Assembly (NCBI GenBank): GCA_000507305.1
Contig: DF241775.1
Span: forward strand, 1 to 64,000
Length of the DNA: 64,000 nt
Direction of reading: 5' to 3'
Source: Breviolum minutum Mf 1.05b.01
Taxonomy: Eukaryota > Sar > Dinophyceae > Suessiales > Symbiodiniaceae
Shown here: one piece after another, positions 1 to 10,819 of the stretch
How the letters are laid out: the number at the start of each line of letters is the position of its first letter
How positions within the stretch are numbered: the first letter of the stretch is position 1
Position numbers and translations under genes: made by a program
Notes under the pieces: generated by a model
What the model was told of the DNA's origin: nothing
The model's database searches: none
The model's input: only the letters and a program-made list of their open reading frames with translations

Positions 1-250
1 ATGTTTTGATGTCCCTAATATGTTTTATTTATATACATACATACACATATATATATATTTTTATGTTCCAAATTTATCTCTATATAAGTACACACACACA
101 AGCACCCTAACAAAGTCAAAGACCATCCACCAACAAAAAGCCCTGTATTTTTCTTAGTGACTGGTCTGGTTTGAGAAAGAAACATGTTCCGGATTCATAC
201 CAACTTTGGGGTTTTCTATTGGTGACACCGTTGTTGGTGTGTTTCCTCAG

Positions 251-376
251 GATCTCTCTGCGGGTGTGGGGCTCTTTGCTGAGATGGCTTCCGCTGGTAT
301 GAAGCCGTCCTCCATCACCCATAGTGACCCGGAAAAGGACAAGACCGAGACACCCTGCGGGCATAGAATGGAGTGA
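251..376 (+). CDS. Terminal exon with pentatricopeptide-like motif
   Basis: A pyrimidine-rich acceptor (gtttcctcag) is followed by 41 open codons and a TGA stop. Residues 6-20 (VGLFAEMASAGMKPS) match the second helix and loop of a PPR repeat (LF.EM...G.KPS..T). PPR proteins bind organelle RNA; one repeat is weak evidence. The rest of the gene would lie upstream of the window. Confidence 0.5.
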   Translation, partial: DLSAGVGLFAEMASAGMKPSSITHSDPEKDKTETPCGHRME

Positions 377-1154
377 CATGGGGGGTCCCTATAAATGGCC
401 GAACATAAATGGGTACCTAGGGTGACATGACCTTACTTATAGGGGTTGTTTTACCCCGTTTAAAACTACTGACCGTGCCCACTTTGTGGGAAATTGAACT
501 AATATAGTTACCTATAGGATCAATGGGCCAATGCAACTGATATATTTACCTACATGAATTCTTGATTTGTATAGGTAGACTAGTTGGTATATATTAATCA
601 GCCTGTAGGATCAAGCTGGGCACAATATAGCGACCAAACCGCCAAGGGTATATAATGGTGGGAATTTTCCCCAAACAGCCTTAATCATGGTGATTTGCGC
701 AGATGTATATTTACCTACATTTAGTTGTAATTGTGTATGGTAAATTAGCAGGTAAATATCACAGCCCTATGAATCCCATTGGCTACCAAAAATGGTGTTG
801 CGGTAAAGGTAAACCTCATTGAACACTCTGGTTATTATCGAGTTTAAGATTTCAGGGCATTATATATATATATAACCTGCACACGAACTTATTCCAAGTA
901 GCAGTGTTATTTTGCAATCGACCTTTGCTAGAGAAGTTGCTTCTAGTTTAGTTGAGCCCAGAAGAATTTATAAGGGGGCCAGTTGAATTTGTTTTGGGGG
1001 CTGTGATTTGCGGCTTTTATATTTTAAATATTTGAGTAATGGAAACATACTTTTGCGCGTTTTTTTGCCAAATTTCCGTAGCCTTTAGAAAAGATATACG
1101 TCCCAATAAAGAAGTGTGTCTTGACAATCTCGTGGTTTTTATTTGTCAAAACAG
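377..1154. other. Non-coding stretch with degenerate MITEs
   Basis: No exon is seen. It holds an old F4-like element near 380-480 (ataaatggccga, ttataggggtt) and F3-like fragments near 535-600 and 700-760 (tatatttacctacat). An AT run lies near 860. Confidence 0.4.
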
Positions 1155-1215
1155 GAAGGGCGCCGCGGCGCTTGCCGGGTCTATGAATCAGGGAGCAAGC
1201 AGTTGGGATATACCT
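1155..1215 (+). CDS. Candidate exon, unknown protein
   Basis: The acceptor is tttgtcaaaacag. The frame reads KGAAALAGSMNQGASSWDIP with GC-rich third positions and ends at a GT donor in phase 0. An F1 element begins about 10 nt downstream. Function unknown. Confidence 0.35.
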
Positions 1216-1224
1216 GTGTATATG

Positions 1225-1324
1225 GAGGTTTCCTAAAATGGTGGTACCCCACAACCATGGGTTTTTCTACTAAAAATGATCATTTTGGGGTGTTTTGGGG
1301 GTACCACCATTTAAGGAAACACCT
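1225..1324. mobile_element. MITE family F1b
   Basis: About 100 bp hairpin: left arm ggtttcctaaaatggtggtacc, right arm ggtaccaccatttaaggaaacacc (its inverse). Second F1b copy at 23,083. Confidence 0.6.
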
Positions 1325-1890
1325 ATATACCTGGAACATTTGGAACCCAAAGTTTTGATTGGAATTTAGGCCTTGATTTGGAGGTTGACCTTGAAAAAAA
1401 AAAGGTCATTTGGCGTTCCAGGTTTAGATACACAATAATTTATAGAATGGTACATATATATGTATAGATATATATATATATATTATATACATATATTTAT
1501 ACCCCAAGTTCTCAGCTCTACGCATGTTGCTATCAATCAAAGTCACAGCAAAAACATTGAATCATCGAATAATCCCAATAACAAGCAGAGTTGTAGCAAA
1601 ACGACATGGGCTGTGTTGCAAGAATACTGGAACTCCGGCCAAATTACTTGGCTTTCTTATTAAAAAGAAAGCATTTGGCAATTTCGGAGCATAATGGGTC
1701 ACCAGATTTTGAGACACAACCCACATGCCCTAGACATCCAATCATATTGTCAGAGAGAGATTAGGGTGTACAATCACATGTTCAGCATAGTATTTAGGTT
1801 CCATAAACATTCTCAGAAGGTGAGCCAGGATCTCTAGGGATGGGATTTCTTGGCCCCTTCAAACAAACTGCTCCAAGGTATTTTCTTAAG

Positions 1891-1930
1891 GCTCTACCAG
1901 CGAAATGGCTACAAAGGCCCTCCGGAAAAG
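1891..1930 (+). CDS. Candidate exon, unknown protein
   Basis: Acceptor ttttcttaag; reads LYQRNGYKGPPEK in phase 0 to a GT donor (aaaag|gtcaag). Short but clean. Probably part of the long left-half gene. Confidence 0.35.
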
Positions 1931-3279
1931 GTCAAGTTTGAAACCGTCAGTTGAGCCAACAAAACGGCCGGGAGGAGACTTTCCATGAAATACCCGGCTT
2001 TTTAAATGACTGGATCCTTCCCTAGACATCCAAATACCTCCTGAGAAGGTGTTTTAGGAATATTTTTTGGGTCCAAATACCTTGTCAGGAGGTTGTCAAC
2101 GGATGTCTAGGGTTTATTATGGTTTATGAAATAATCCCTACATAATTGGGTAGTTATTCCTCCCCAACAGATACCCTAAACATCCCTAAACAACCAGGGT
2201 TGGAACCCCTATCCGTTTGAAAACCTGGCAGCTACGCCACAGCTACGACACCGGTGAATGATATGTCCATATTAGTCATATGTGAAGTAATGTTAGCTGG
2301 GATCTGTTTAAGGTTATTTTTTACGGATTGTACCATGGTAAATCACCGTATGTCCCCACCATTTGCTAAAATATTGTTTACTTGTTCCAAGCATTTTAAG
2401 CAAATGCAAGTTTGTTTTGTGGTTCTTGAAATGTACAAGGTGAGCCCCTGCAATCGTTATACATGGAGTTATATATATCCCCTATAAATGGCCGAAAATA
2501 GATCGGTATTCGCGGGGTGAAATGTTCACTCTTTCAGTTTCTAAATTTTAAGGTAGACCCGGGCGAGCCGATCGTTATACATAAATGGAGTTGTTCATTG
2601 TATACCCCCTATGAATGGCCTTAGAAAATTATAAATTGGGTAACATGTAAATTGAAGTTAAAACCCTACTTTAAAACTGTTTCTTTTTTTAAAGGTCCAG
2701 TTTGTAACCAAACTCGTGGCGTTGTTGGCCTTGTTGTTTTTGTTTTTGTTCTCCCGAGGTGCTGGCGGATTTCCTCCAACACGTTTGAAAAATAATACAG
2801 ATTTTTAAGGGTTGCCTTCAAGCGCCTCAAAAAAAACGGTCACGCTCATGTGGGATGGAAATGGGTATGAAATGATAAACATGATCTACCCTACATTGTT
2901 GACAGTTGATATCACTTGTTTGTTGGCATTGCTATCGATGCTACCAGGCTTATGTAGCAACAGGATGGAAGAGGTATGTGTATGTGGTTTTGTAGAAGGT
3001 ATTTACATATCATATGTTTGTAATTCATGTGTATACCAAATAGTAATATTGATGATTCTAATAATAGTTATATATAGTCATAATGAATAACATTTGCAAG
3101 AGTGAGAATTCTACCAATGATAAATATGTACATATATATTCACATGTTTTTAATACATATGTATAGATATTTATTTATATATTTATATATAATGATATAT
3201 GATATTTCATTGATGTCATCGCTACTTTTCACTTCTTTGAAAAAAGCAACCCTGTTTTTTGTGATAGGCAATGCCTTAG
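1931..3279. other. Intron-like stretch
   Basis: Contains an F5 element (about 2275-2410), F4-like remnants (2440-2640) and AT-rich sequence. No exon is supported, apart from a possible very short one near 2950-2975 ahead of gtatgtgt. Confidence 0.35.
2275..2410. mobile_element. MITE family F5
   Basis: Degenerate F5 copy: gggatctgtttaagg, ttttttacggattgtaccatgg, aaatcacc, then ttgttccaagcattttaagcaaa. This order is shared with the other F5 copies. Confidence 0.5.
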
Positions 3280-3375
3280 ATGCTGTTGCACAGCTCTACC
3301 AACATCATGGCTCCTTGTACTGAAAGCTGGGAGGTTTCCGGGAAACTTGCGATCACGATACAGAAGTTCCAGCAG
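3280..3375 (+). CDS. Candidate exon, possible N-terminal exon
   Basis: Thirty-two codons from an acceptor (atgccttag) to a GT donor, phase 0. It contains two ATG codons (3280 and 3307). From the second ATG it reads MAPCTESWEVSGKLAITIQK. It could be a start exon or an internal one; the upstream in-frame TAG favours a start or acceptor here. Confidence 0.45.
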
Positions 3376-3639
3376 GTATACTAATAAAGCCCCCCCCCCT
3401 AATGTCCCCCCAAGGAAATATAGGCCTTATTAAACCACCATGATCCCTTAATAATCACTTAATATTGCCTTGTTTCCGAGGGTGGGTATACAATGAGGGG
3501 GATACTTGGAGGAAGATATCCCAGTAAGTGGTGCGTAACCTCCGTTTATAAGCCATGAAAAGGCCATTCCTCAACTGAGGGGACAAAAACTTACCGTGGC
3601 TATTAACCGTTTACTAAATGGGATGATGAATCAAGTACT

Positions 3640-3790
3640 AGGATGTCTCAGGATGTCCCAGGAAGTTAGGATCAATGGTTAGGATCGATGGGTTATTTCA
3701 CCTACAGTACTTGCTTAGAAATGGGATATGTTTGGGTTATAACCCACTTATCCTAACCTTTTACCTTTTACCAGCACTTCCAACGGGACA
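3640..3790. mobile_element. MITE family F7
   Basis: Starts gatgtcccaggaagttagg, contains ggttatttcacctac, ends ttataacccacttatcctaacctttta. Other copies at 16.6, 18.85, 20.3, 21.2, 22.5 and 29.5 kb. Confidence 0.5.
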
Positions 3791-3916
3791 TCAAAGCACT
3801 TGGGTTCTGGGTATATTAACATGCATAACCCCTGAAAATGGACCCCTGGAATAGGAGATTCCTATTGAAAACCACCATTTTTAAGGCCTTCACGCGGTGA
3901 CCACCGAGGTCTCGAG

Positions 3917-4006
3917 AAACCCTCGGGCACTGTGGAGAAAGCGTCCAAAGCTGCCGCGCGACGCGAAAATCGCGCCAAGGGACAGAAGATGCTTGATGAT
4001 TCATGG
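3917..4006 (+). CDS. Candidate exon, basic Ala/Lys-rich
   Basis: Thirty codons, phase 0 at both ends, matching the phase of the 3280-3375 exon. It reads KPSGTVEKASKAAARRENRA then GQKMLDDSW; basic and probably helical. A second open frame (TTEVSRNPRALWRKRP...) runs through the same DNA and cannot be excluded. Confidence 0.4.
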
Positions 4007-4417
4007 GTGGTTTGGTGAATTTGACTGGTTGCGGTTGTTGTGGTTATTGTTTTTGTGGTTGTGGTGGTTGGGTGATTCTGGTTGTGACTTTTCCACTGCA
4101 GGGTGGGGTGGTTACCCAATATATACAGATGGGGTCCATGGGACTGGCATATCTATCTAGCGTACTGATTTATCACAAAAATCAACCAAATGTACACCGT
4201 ATTGAAAGTAGATGGCGATCGGCGATCGCCACTCCCAAAAGATGGCGAATTGTAAGGACCCATCATAAAGCAATTACATGGGAGTTGCACCATCTGCTTT
4301 TGAGGTGGGATAACATTTGGATCCTGAAAATGGTGAATGCTTCAGATGATATTCCTTCCCATACCATCCAGGTGTTCTTTACCTACATGAATGGTTGCTT
4401 TTTATATAAGTAAATAC

Positions 4418-4545
4418 ACAAGGTGGGCCCCTACTAGTTATATAAATGGGTAACTGGGGTTATATCCCCTATAAATGGAGTTATGAGTTATGGGCCCCTA
4501 ATTACAACTCATTTTGCTGGTTTTTGGGCCCACCTTGTACCAGTT
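4418..4545. mobile_element. MITE family F4
   Basis: Left end caaggtgggcccctactag, right end gggcccaccttgtacca (inverse). Internal tandem motif ttataaatggagttat. Confidence 0.6.
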
Positions 4546-4592
4546 TGGAGAACTTCCAGCCTTCACACTTTGGTTCCGTGGGTTTTCTTAAG

Positions 4593-4724
4593 GACCCGTC
4601 CCGGTCACACTGGTGGCACTGGTGCCCCCCGCAAAGACGGCGCCGGAAACAAAGCGGGTCTCCCATCACCAGTGGGTCCTACCCAGCAAGGACAACAAGG
4701 CCTTGGATGGGTTACAAACACCAG
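4593..4724 (+). CDS. Candidate exon, frame uncertain
   Basis: Bounded by ttttcttaag and a consensus donor ccag|gtaaga. All three frames are open. The frame with the highest third-base GC contains APETKRVSHHQWVLPSKDNK. Another is Gly-rich (TGGTGAPRKDGAGNKAG). Coding is likely; the frame is not settled. Confidence 0.4.
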
Positions 4725-4904
4725 GTAAGAACCCAAAATCCAGATATTTTTTCAGAATCTGTTACAGGGATTCCTATGAATCAACCAGTAAAATGGAAAA
4801 CAACTCACACACCAACTCGGGTTTTCCCTCGTAACTGATGACTTTTGGGGGACAAATGTGTTCCATTCCCAAAAAATGAATCGTTCCTTACACGTTCCTT
4901 ACAT

Positions 4905-5000
4905 TTGTTTAAGTTTAGTTGGTGATTTTTTACGGATTGGGATCTCATGGGATTCAAATCATCATTTTTCATCACCATTTCAGGGAATTTTGTTTTTATA
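4905..5000. mobile_element. MITE family F5
   Basis: Shows agtttagttggtgatttttta, cggattgggatctcatggg, atcatttttcatcaccatttcaggg. Same order as the other F5 copies. Confidence 0.45.
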
Positions 5001-5039
5001 GAGAAAACATTGGAGCAATGAAAAAGGGGCCCGTGGTTG

Positions 5040-5170
5040 TTTAGGGTAAAATGGGGGTTTATACTACTCAGTTATATGGGGATTATAGTAAACCATTGTA
5101 AGGAGCCCTTTTAAACAATCGGTATAAAGGAAAGTCAGGCCGTGTTTTTTTTCGTGGCTCAAATGAGGTC
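5040..5170. mobile_element. MITE family F12
   Basis: Arm tgttttttttcgtggctcaaat and internal ttatatggggattat match copies near 18,003-18,090 and 37,985-38,150. Confidence 0.4.
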
Positions 5171-5249
5171 TGCATAAAGGCGCCTCGACTTTGTCAAATG
5201 GCATCGATTCTTTTGACAGGAATCCCGACAAAAACCCATGCCGCAATCC

Positions 5250-5350
5250 ATGGGACTGGTATATTTACCTGCTAATTTACCATACATATTCAACCATTCA
5301 TGTAGGTAGATACACCATAGGTAGATACACCATACGTGGATGGTATGGGG
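5250..5350. mobile_element. MITE family F3
   Basis: Core ggtatatttacctgctaatttaccatac with inverse tgtaggtagatacacc. F3 typically lies between catgggactgg and ggatggtatggg. Confidence 0.55.
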
Positions 5351-5652
5351 TAATATACTTTCTTGCAAAAAAAAGTGGATATTTTGAGGACCCTACCCCT
5401 GCTATACAGGTTCAAACCCTTCCATTGGAGGGTCCAAGATCCTTAGGGTAGATGAAATGTGGGATTCATTCCACCGGGCATTTGCAAACCTGCCTAATCT
5501 GTTGATTTGTGTTTCGCTATTGGATTGCATCGTGGGTGCCGGACTCCTGGACTCGTTTTGACTCTCTGGAAGCCGGGATGTCTCGGTGTTTAGTTGCTGG
5601 GGTTTTTTGGAGGGTATAGATAACTTAAGAAATTGTCCCGGAAGAAGATATG

Positions 5653-5755
5653 TGGGTGTTTCCGAAAATAGGGGTAACCCTAAATTATCCATTTTAATAA
5701 GGTTTTTCATGATAAACCATCCATTTTGGGGTACCCCTATTTTTGGAAACACCCA
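5653..5755. mobile_element. MITE family F1
   Basis: Hairpin about 100 bp: gggtgtttccgaaaataggg ... cccctatttttggaaacaccc. Its chance translation gives the recurrent VFPKIGVPQNGWF peptide. Confidence 0.7.
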
Positions 5756-6043
5756 TGTGTTGCTCATCTTATACATCTTCCAAAGATGTCAAATGTCAGA
5801 GGTAACATTTGTGTGATTGTGTCTTCTACATATCTGTTAGATTGATGATTGATGGAAGAATATGTTTGAAGACTAAATGCAAACCATATAACATAAAATT
5901 CATATTCAGCATATACATATGTATGTGTCTTGACCATCTTTGATTCTTAAAACGTTGCATCATACCACACATTCCTGGATTACATCTTTTACCCACTCTG
6001 CAAAAACCTGTCACTTTTTCTCCATCTTCACACGATTTTCTAG

Positions 6044-6148
6044 GTTGTGGTTTCAAATATGTTTTATGTTCATCCCTATTATAGGGAAGATGAACCCATT
6101 TTTGACGAGCATATTTTTTCAGATGGGTTGGTTGAAGCCACCAACCAG
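6044..6148. mobile_element. MITE family F2, 3' end at an exon start
   Basis: Left end ctag|gttgtggtttcaaatatg, right end gttgaagccaccaaccag. The terminal AG is the predicted 3' splice site of the next exon. Confidence 0.65.
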
Positions 6149-6392
6149 TTTTAACGGTGTTCTCACCCGAAAGTTCATGGGAGCCACCTTTTTCGGGGTG
6201 CCAGGTGTTCCTGGTGTTCCTCCAGGTCCTCCAGGTCCTGGTGGATTCGTAGCTCCCGGTCCTGGTGGTGCACCAATGAGCGGTCCACCGATGGTGCCAC
6301 CACAGGCCCCTGGGCCCCATCCTGGGCCGCCATGTGGCATGTATGGTCCAGCCCAAATGATGCCAAATGGACAGATGCAACCTGCAACCTGG
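6149..6392 (+). CDS. Pro/Gly/Met-rich exon
   Basis: Opens directly after the F2 terminal AG with FNGVLTRKFMGATFFGVPG. A low-complexity Pro/Gly tract follows (PPGPPGPGG, APGPGGAPMSGPP, PPQAPGPHPGPP), then Met/Gln-rich MMPNGQMQP. Such linkers occur in RNA-processing and matrix proteins; no domain assigns a role here. The exact 3' end (about 6390) is not clear. The reverse strand is also open but only as a shadow. Confidence 0.55.
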
Positions 6393-6590
6393 CGAACTAA
6401 AGAGAAACAAAAAACTTGGGCAAGTGGTGGTAAAGCACTAAATATCAGCAAGACTTTCTTGAAAAGGGTCAATCAGATTAAAAGTGTTTGGGGAAAAGCA
6501 GCTTTTACCAGTTAAGTTAAGAATAGCAAGTTGTTGTTTTTTTTTTGGGGCCGCTTTCCCTGGAAAAAACCAACAAAAAATCAAAACGAG

Positions 6591-6663
6591 TTTGTGTTGT
6601 TGGAAGTTGCGGAGATCCAATTCAGACTCGTTTTGGAAGAAGAATGTCGGGAAACATCAGGAA
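6591..6663 (+). CDS. Candidate exon, amphipathic helix
   Basis: After aaaacgag the frame reads FVLLEVAEIQFRLVLEEECR, then ETSG, to a GT donor (gga a|gttgag). A Glu-rich amphipathic helix, possibly coiled coil. Confidence 0.4.
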
Positions 6664-6688
6664 GTTGAGAGTAGTTTTGATTACACTC

Positions 6689-6776
6689 CAGGGAATTAAC
6701 ATATCCCACCTTGGGAAAAGGAAAATCATCTTCAAAATGCCATTTTTGGGGGGATATGTTAGTTCCCTGGAGGGTA
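6689..6776. mobile_element. MITE family F6
   Basis: Arms ctccagggaattaacatatcc and ggatatgttagttccctggag form a hairpin; internal ggaaaatcatcttcaaaatgcc. Confidence 0.6.
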
Positions 6777-7580
6777 ATATGCTTGAACAAGGACATGTCT
6801 ATCTGAGACATGTTTATAAAAACAAAACTGGGCTGGAAGACTACTTGCAAGTTCAACAAATTATAATGTTTTTGACGTTGAATGCTATGTCCAACCCACC
6901 CATGACTTGTCGTTTTTGCAGAAGTGGAAGGGCAAAGGTTTATAGGAATCCCCGATCCTAAACATGAAATCCTGTTGGTCACTGGCATCCACACCCTCCC
7001 ACCCAATTATGTACATTTAGAGCAAGTTAGGTGAACATCTTCAGTCGGTAGCAGCTCAGAACATATCACATGTAGGGTCAGCTTCTTTAAAATCCACCAT
7101 GGTCTTTTGGGAGTGTTGGAGCTAATTCAACTCAATTCCTATTTGTGTATCATTGTCATAGTGAAGTTTCACTTTTCATCGCCTTTTTTTTCAATTTGGA
7201 TTCCTTCTGGAAAAAAAACCGCAACATTACACTTTTTTGGAGGGTCAGTGATTCCTAAATTTGGGGGAATCGGGAGATCTCGTTTAGTCACTTTGAGCAA
7301 CTTGCATGTGTTTTACTTTGTTTATTGTTTCCCTTACTCCTGTTGAGAGTCATGTTTTTCTAGTAGAATGTCGCTTTTCAATGTTTTGTAAAACTACCCG
7401 GATTCATGTGATTGGTATATTTTACCTACTATTTTTTACCGTAACAAATCAACACTGGATGGATCGGTAAATGTACCGTTTGGGCACACATGTGACGAGT
7501 CTTCAAAAGTAGTGGTTCACTTTCCTTGTCATGGCTGCCTTCAAATCATTGTGTGGATGTGTGTTTTCCTTTTGTTTTAG

Positions 7581-7615
7581 AGGCGTCACGCAGCTAAATT
7601 CTTCAAATCCCATAG
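7581..7615 (+). CDS. Candidate short exon
   Basis: Strong acceptor ttttccttttgttttag, then RRHAAKFFKSH to a donor catag|gtagcg. Phase 2 at its end. Confidence 0.4.
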
Positions 7616-7733
7616 GTAGCGCTAGCAAAACCGCTAGGTTTGGCGCTAGTGTTTTTGACAAAGAGTTAATAAAGGACAGCATTTAGTGTTGCGTTAGTGT
7701 GCAAGGTTTGTATGCAGCAGGCTGCTACTCCTG

Positions 7734-7734
7734 N
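7734..7734. other. Ambiguous base (N)
   Basis: The only N seen in the window lies in ctgctactcctgnccgtc, probably an assembly uncertainty. Confidence 0.95.
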
Positions 7735-7818
7735 CCGTCATGTGTCTATGATTCCTAAACTCAACCTGAATTGGTCGGGTAGTTTTGGGGGAATAAATCC
7801 TTACATCAAACCACCAAG

Positions 7819-7911
7819 ACGTGGGATGGATGAGTAGCATGGCAGCACGGTTTCATGGATCCGTCATGGACTATGTTTTCCCGAAACACTGGTTTACAGT
7901 AGATACTGAAG
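7819..7911 (+). CDS. Candidate exon, unknown protein
   Basis: Acceptor aaaccaccaag; reads VGWMSSMAARFHGSVMDYVF, then PKHWFTVDTE, ending in phase 1 at gaag|gttgat. Its phase fits the next exon at 8180. Good amino-acid composition; family unknown. Confidence 0.5.
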
Positions 7912-8069
7912 GTTGATAAAGGTCCCTTAGTAACATAGTGATGATGTCATTGTCCCACTGCAAGCTGGGCCAAAAGTCACCAGTTGAAAAAATGGAGTCA
8001 TATATACGCGTAGTGTAGTAGGGTCATATAACCCCATGAAAATCAAACCATTTTATATAGGGATTGTTA

Positions 8070-8179
8070 CAGTTGATGGACAAAATCCTGCACCAGTTGA
8101 TAGGTAGTTCATCCCATCATTTACAGATTTTACAGGGATTTATGCATCCCAAGTGGTGCAGGATTTCTTCCATCAACAG
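8070..8179. mobile_element. MITE family F8, 3' end at an exon start
   Basis: Left arm gttgatggacaaaatcctgc, right arm gcaggatttcttccatcaacag (inverse). It begins with GT and ends with AG. Confidence 0.6.
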
Positions 8180-8212
8180 TAGGTCAAGCATTACTAGTTG
8201 GGCCATTTTCAG
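8180..8212 (+). CDS. Candidate short exon after F8
   Basis: Starts exactly after the F8 terminal AG. With the leftover base of the 7819-7911 exon it reads VGQALLVGPFS in frame and ends in phase 1 at tcag|gtttca. Confidence 0.4.
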
Positions 8213-8380
8213 GTTTCATGTTGAACTTTGGGATGGTAATCAAACCATTTTATATAGGGATTGTTCTTTCACCCCCCATTTTTCGACTGTTTTTTGGGGC
8301 CAAAAACTAAGTCTTGTGTGAAACAGCAGGCCCCCTGAAGTTCATGTCTCAAAACTGGTCTCAACGATGATTCCCTACAG

Positions 8381-8420
8381 GTAGCAGTGGGTCAAACGTG
8401 GCATGCGGTACCTACCTGGG
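8381..8420 (+). CDS. Candidate exon, two possible frames
   Basis: Acceptor gattccctacag. In the phase left by the preceding exon it reads GSSGSNVACGTYLG. Read in phase 0 it could extend to 8476 as a Pro/His-rich segment (GPTGPHPHPHPQ). I favour the phase-consistent reading. Confidence 0.35.
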
Positions 8421-9072
8421 GTCATAGGCAACCGACTGGTCCCACGGGACCGCATCCACATCCGCATCCACAGGGAGTTACTTAGATTCAACTTGGGGGG
8501 AGGTAGTAAACAGGTGACCACGGAAGATAACACCTGATGATATTGGATATGACTTGGTGATATTTATGACTATGGCAATATGGTTGGTCACTTTTTACTG
8601 AGAGATTTGAAACAACTTGGTGATGTACGTTTTTTTTAACCATGGTCAAGACCATCAAACCACCATTAGGGAGAGTATTTTTGGAACTTGTTCGAAGCAT
8701 CTTAGGCAATCCAAAGCGTGGAGGGTTACACCTGATTTTTTGGGGGGGAGGGCTATCTAGATGGTGGTTTTACTTTTGATTGAATCATTTACCCTGAATG
8801 TACCGGAAATGATCCCAATTGACCAGCATACAGTATTCTTGTTCAAAGGTGTCTGAACCACAAGCTTAGGTTTGATTGTAGCCGTTGTTTTTTTTCGGAG
8901 CCCTTGTTATCCAAGCAGGATTTCATGAAATGTCAATTGCTGGGTGGTGTTTTTGGGTGATGGCTTAGGAACTAATTCCTTTGTGGCCTGGTGCCTTGCT
9001 TTTTACAAAAGTTTCTTTTGTTAGGACTTTTATCATGAAAAATAGGGACAATATATTTCACTATATAACTAG

Positions 9073-9165
9073 GTGGTGGTTCAAATATTTTTTATTTCCA
9101 CCCCTACCTGGGGAAGATTCCCATTTTGACTAATATTTTTCAAAGGGGTTGAAACCACCAACCAG
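9073..9165. mobile_element. MITE family F2
   Basis: ctag|gtggtggttcaaatatttt ... ggggttgaaaccaccaaccag. Complete copy. Confidence 0.65.
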
Positions 9166-9478
9166 ATAATTATTTGTATCTGAATCTATATACCAGTCAT
9201 ATATCAAATCACCATTTCTCATTTCTCTCCACGTATGGAATAGTTGCCTTCACACATTGAAACCATTCTTCCAGTCACATTTTCGAGAAAGTCTGAGTTA
9301 GGTGAACCGAAGCTTTAATTTTCGCCTGGAAGTGTTTGGATTCTTACAACATGGGCCCCCTACCAGTTTACTAATGAGGGTTATAACCCACCGAAAAATG
9401 AGCCATGCAATTTTTATGGGCAATCATTTCATCCCATGTATAACTGATTCTTGGGGACATCCTGTTTAAAAAAACTTG

Positions 9479-9583
9479 GTGGTGGCAGTGGTTTCCAATA
9501 TGTTTTATTTTCACCCCGAAAATTGTGGAAATGATCCAATTTGACAAACATTTTTCAAAGGGGTTGGTTCAACCACCAACTAG
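9479..9583. mobile_element. MITE family F2
   Basis: ggtggcagtggtttccaatatg ... ggttcaaccaccaactag. Divergent left arm. Confidence 0.55.
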
Positions 9584-10004
9584 AAAACATGCCATTTTTG
9601 GGGAACATCACTTTTTAATCAGCTGATGTACAACTCCATTTTGGGGATCTCACCTTTTTGGGGACATTCATCCCATGTATCTGGGCACATCTTTGATTAG
9701 CCTTATTCCCTTAGCTCCTTTGAGTTTAGTGGGATTTTGCATATCATATAACCCACTAAAAGTTTAACTTTTAGCAGGGTTTTCCCTAAGGGTTGCCATG
9801 GTATAACTGAAATAAACATCCCATGTTTTTTCGTTACCTGAATCTTTTTGGGGATGGATGCCTATGTGATCCTTCCAAAAGGTTGTTTTGGTGACCTTTC
9901 GAGGGGTTTCCTTTGGCATTTGGGAAGGTCACAACTGGAAAGGTCAAGCACCTGGATTTCTCATGAAGGTGCCCAAAAGGTGTGCCCCAAAAACCAGTTG
10001 TTAA

Positions 10005-10145
10005 GTAGGGTGAAATAACTCCATTTATAGGGCTTATAACTCCATTTATAGGGGCTTATAATGGTTATAACTCCATTTGTAAGGATTCTGACTCCATTTA
10101 TAGAGGTTGTAACTCCATTCATAAATAGTAGGGGCCCGCCTTGTT
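10005..10145. mobile_element. MITE family F4
   Basis: Repeated ataactccatttataggggc units, right end gtaggggcccgccttgt. Confidence 0.5.
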
Positions 10146-10166
10146 GTCACTACACTGCGCCTCCAG

Positions 10167-10243
10167 GGCATGGTAGCACCACAAGCAATGAATGCGAACT
10201 TTGTAGATGCTTCACAACGAATGCCACAAGGTGCAGCAGAGTC
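10167..10243 (+). CDS. Candidate exon, Ala/Gln/Met-rich
   Basis: Acceptor actgcgcctccag; reads GMVAPQAMNANFVDASQRMP, then QGAAES, to a donor gagtc|gtaaat. F4 lies on its left and F3 on its right, so the exon is sandwiched between elements. Confidence 0.4.
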
Positions 10244-10269
10244 GTAAATCGGCCAACAGCTTGTTGCCC

Positions 10270-10380
10270 ATGACGCATCCATGGGACGAACGGTATATTT
10301 ACCCACTAATTTACCATAGAAATCAACCACTCATGTGGGGGAAATATACAATATACATATACTGTAGGTAGTATGGGTTG
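10270..10380. mobile_element. MITE family F3
   Basis: catgggacgaacggtatatttaccc ... atactgtaggtagtatggg. Confidence 0.5.
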
Positions 10381-10713
10381 GTGTGTGGTTTTACAATTAC
10401 TCAGCCAAATCCAGGCTATAGCAAGCTAAATGCTAAACCTCTAGGGATTCCATGCATATTCAGGGAAGGAAAAACATGTTACTCAAGTTGTTTGTGAAAC
10501 GGCTGAAAATTTCATTCCAACAAATCTCCAACAGGACCCACTGAACGGACCCCGAATAACCTGAGTATCTAATAACTCTAGCAAATTGCTTAGGGGTCCG
10601 CTGGGATTCGGTCCCATTCAATTTGTCATGGATTCATTCAGCTCCAAAATGGTGTTTTTTTTAAGTTCATGACTTGGTGATAGTACCAAAAAAAACGGAT
10701 CTTCTATACTCAT

Positions 10714-10805
10714 ACCATCCATGGGACCGGTATATTTACCTACATGAATGGGTATTTTTTATGGTCAATTAGTAGTATAAATATAGTCTACCATATATGG
10801 ATCCT
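10714..10805. mobile_element. MITE family F3
   Basis: ccatccatgggaccggtatatttacctacatg, then ataaatatagtctaccat and atggatcc. Confidence 0.5.
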
Positions 10806-10819
10806 CCGGGATAGCTATG

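Larger units (their letters stand above)
8421..10166. other. Long repeat-filled intron stretch
   Basis: Holds F5-like sequence (8520-8715), two F2 copies (9073, 9479), and an F4-like block (10,005-10,145). No exon is supported. Confidence 0.4.

Noticed and set aside
5402-5776. Minus-strand frame with VFPKIGVPQNGW-type sequence
   Set aside because: Translation of an F1 hairpin; the same peptide recurs at every F1 copy on either strand.
5826-6472. Minus-strand frames opposite the Pro/Gly-rich exon
   Set aside because: Shadow of the + strand low-complexity exon; the collagen-like look on the reverse strand (GPGGTPGTPGTP) comes from the same repeats.
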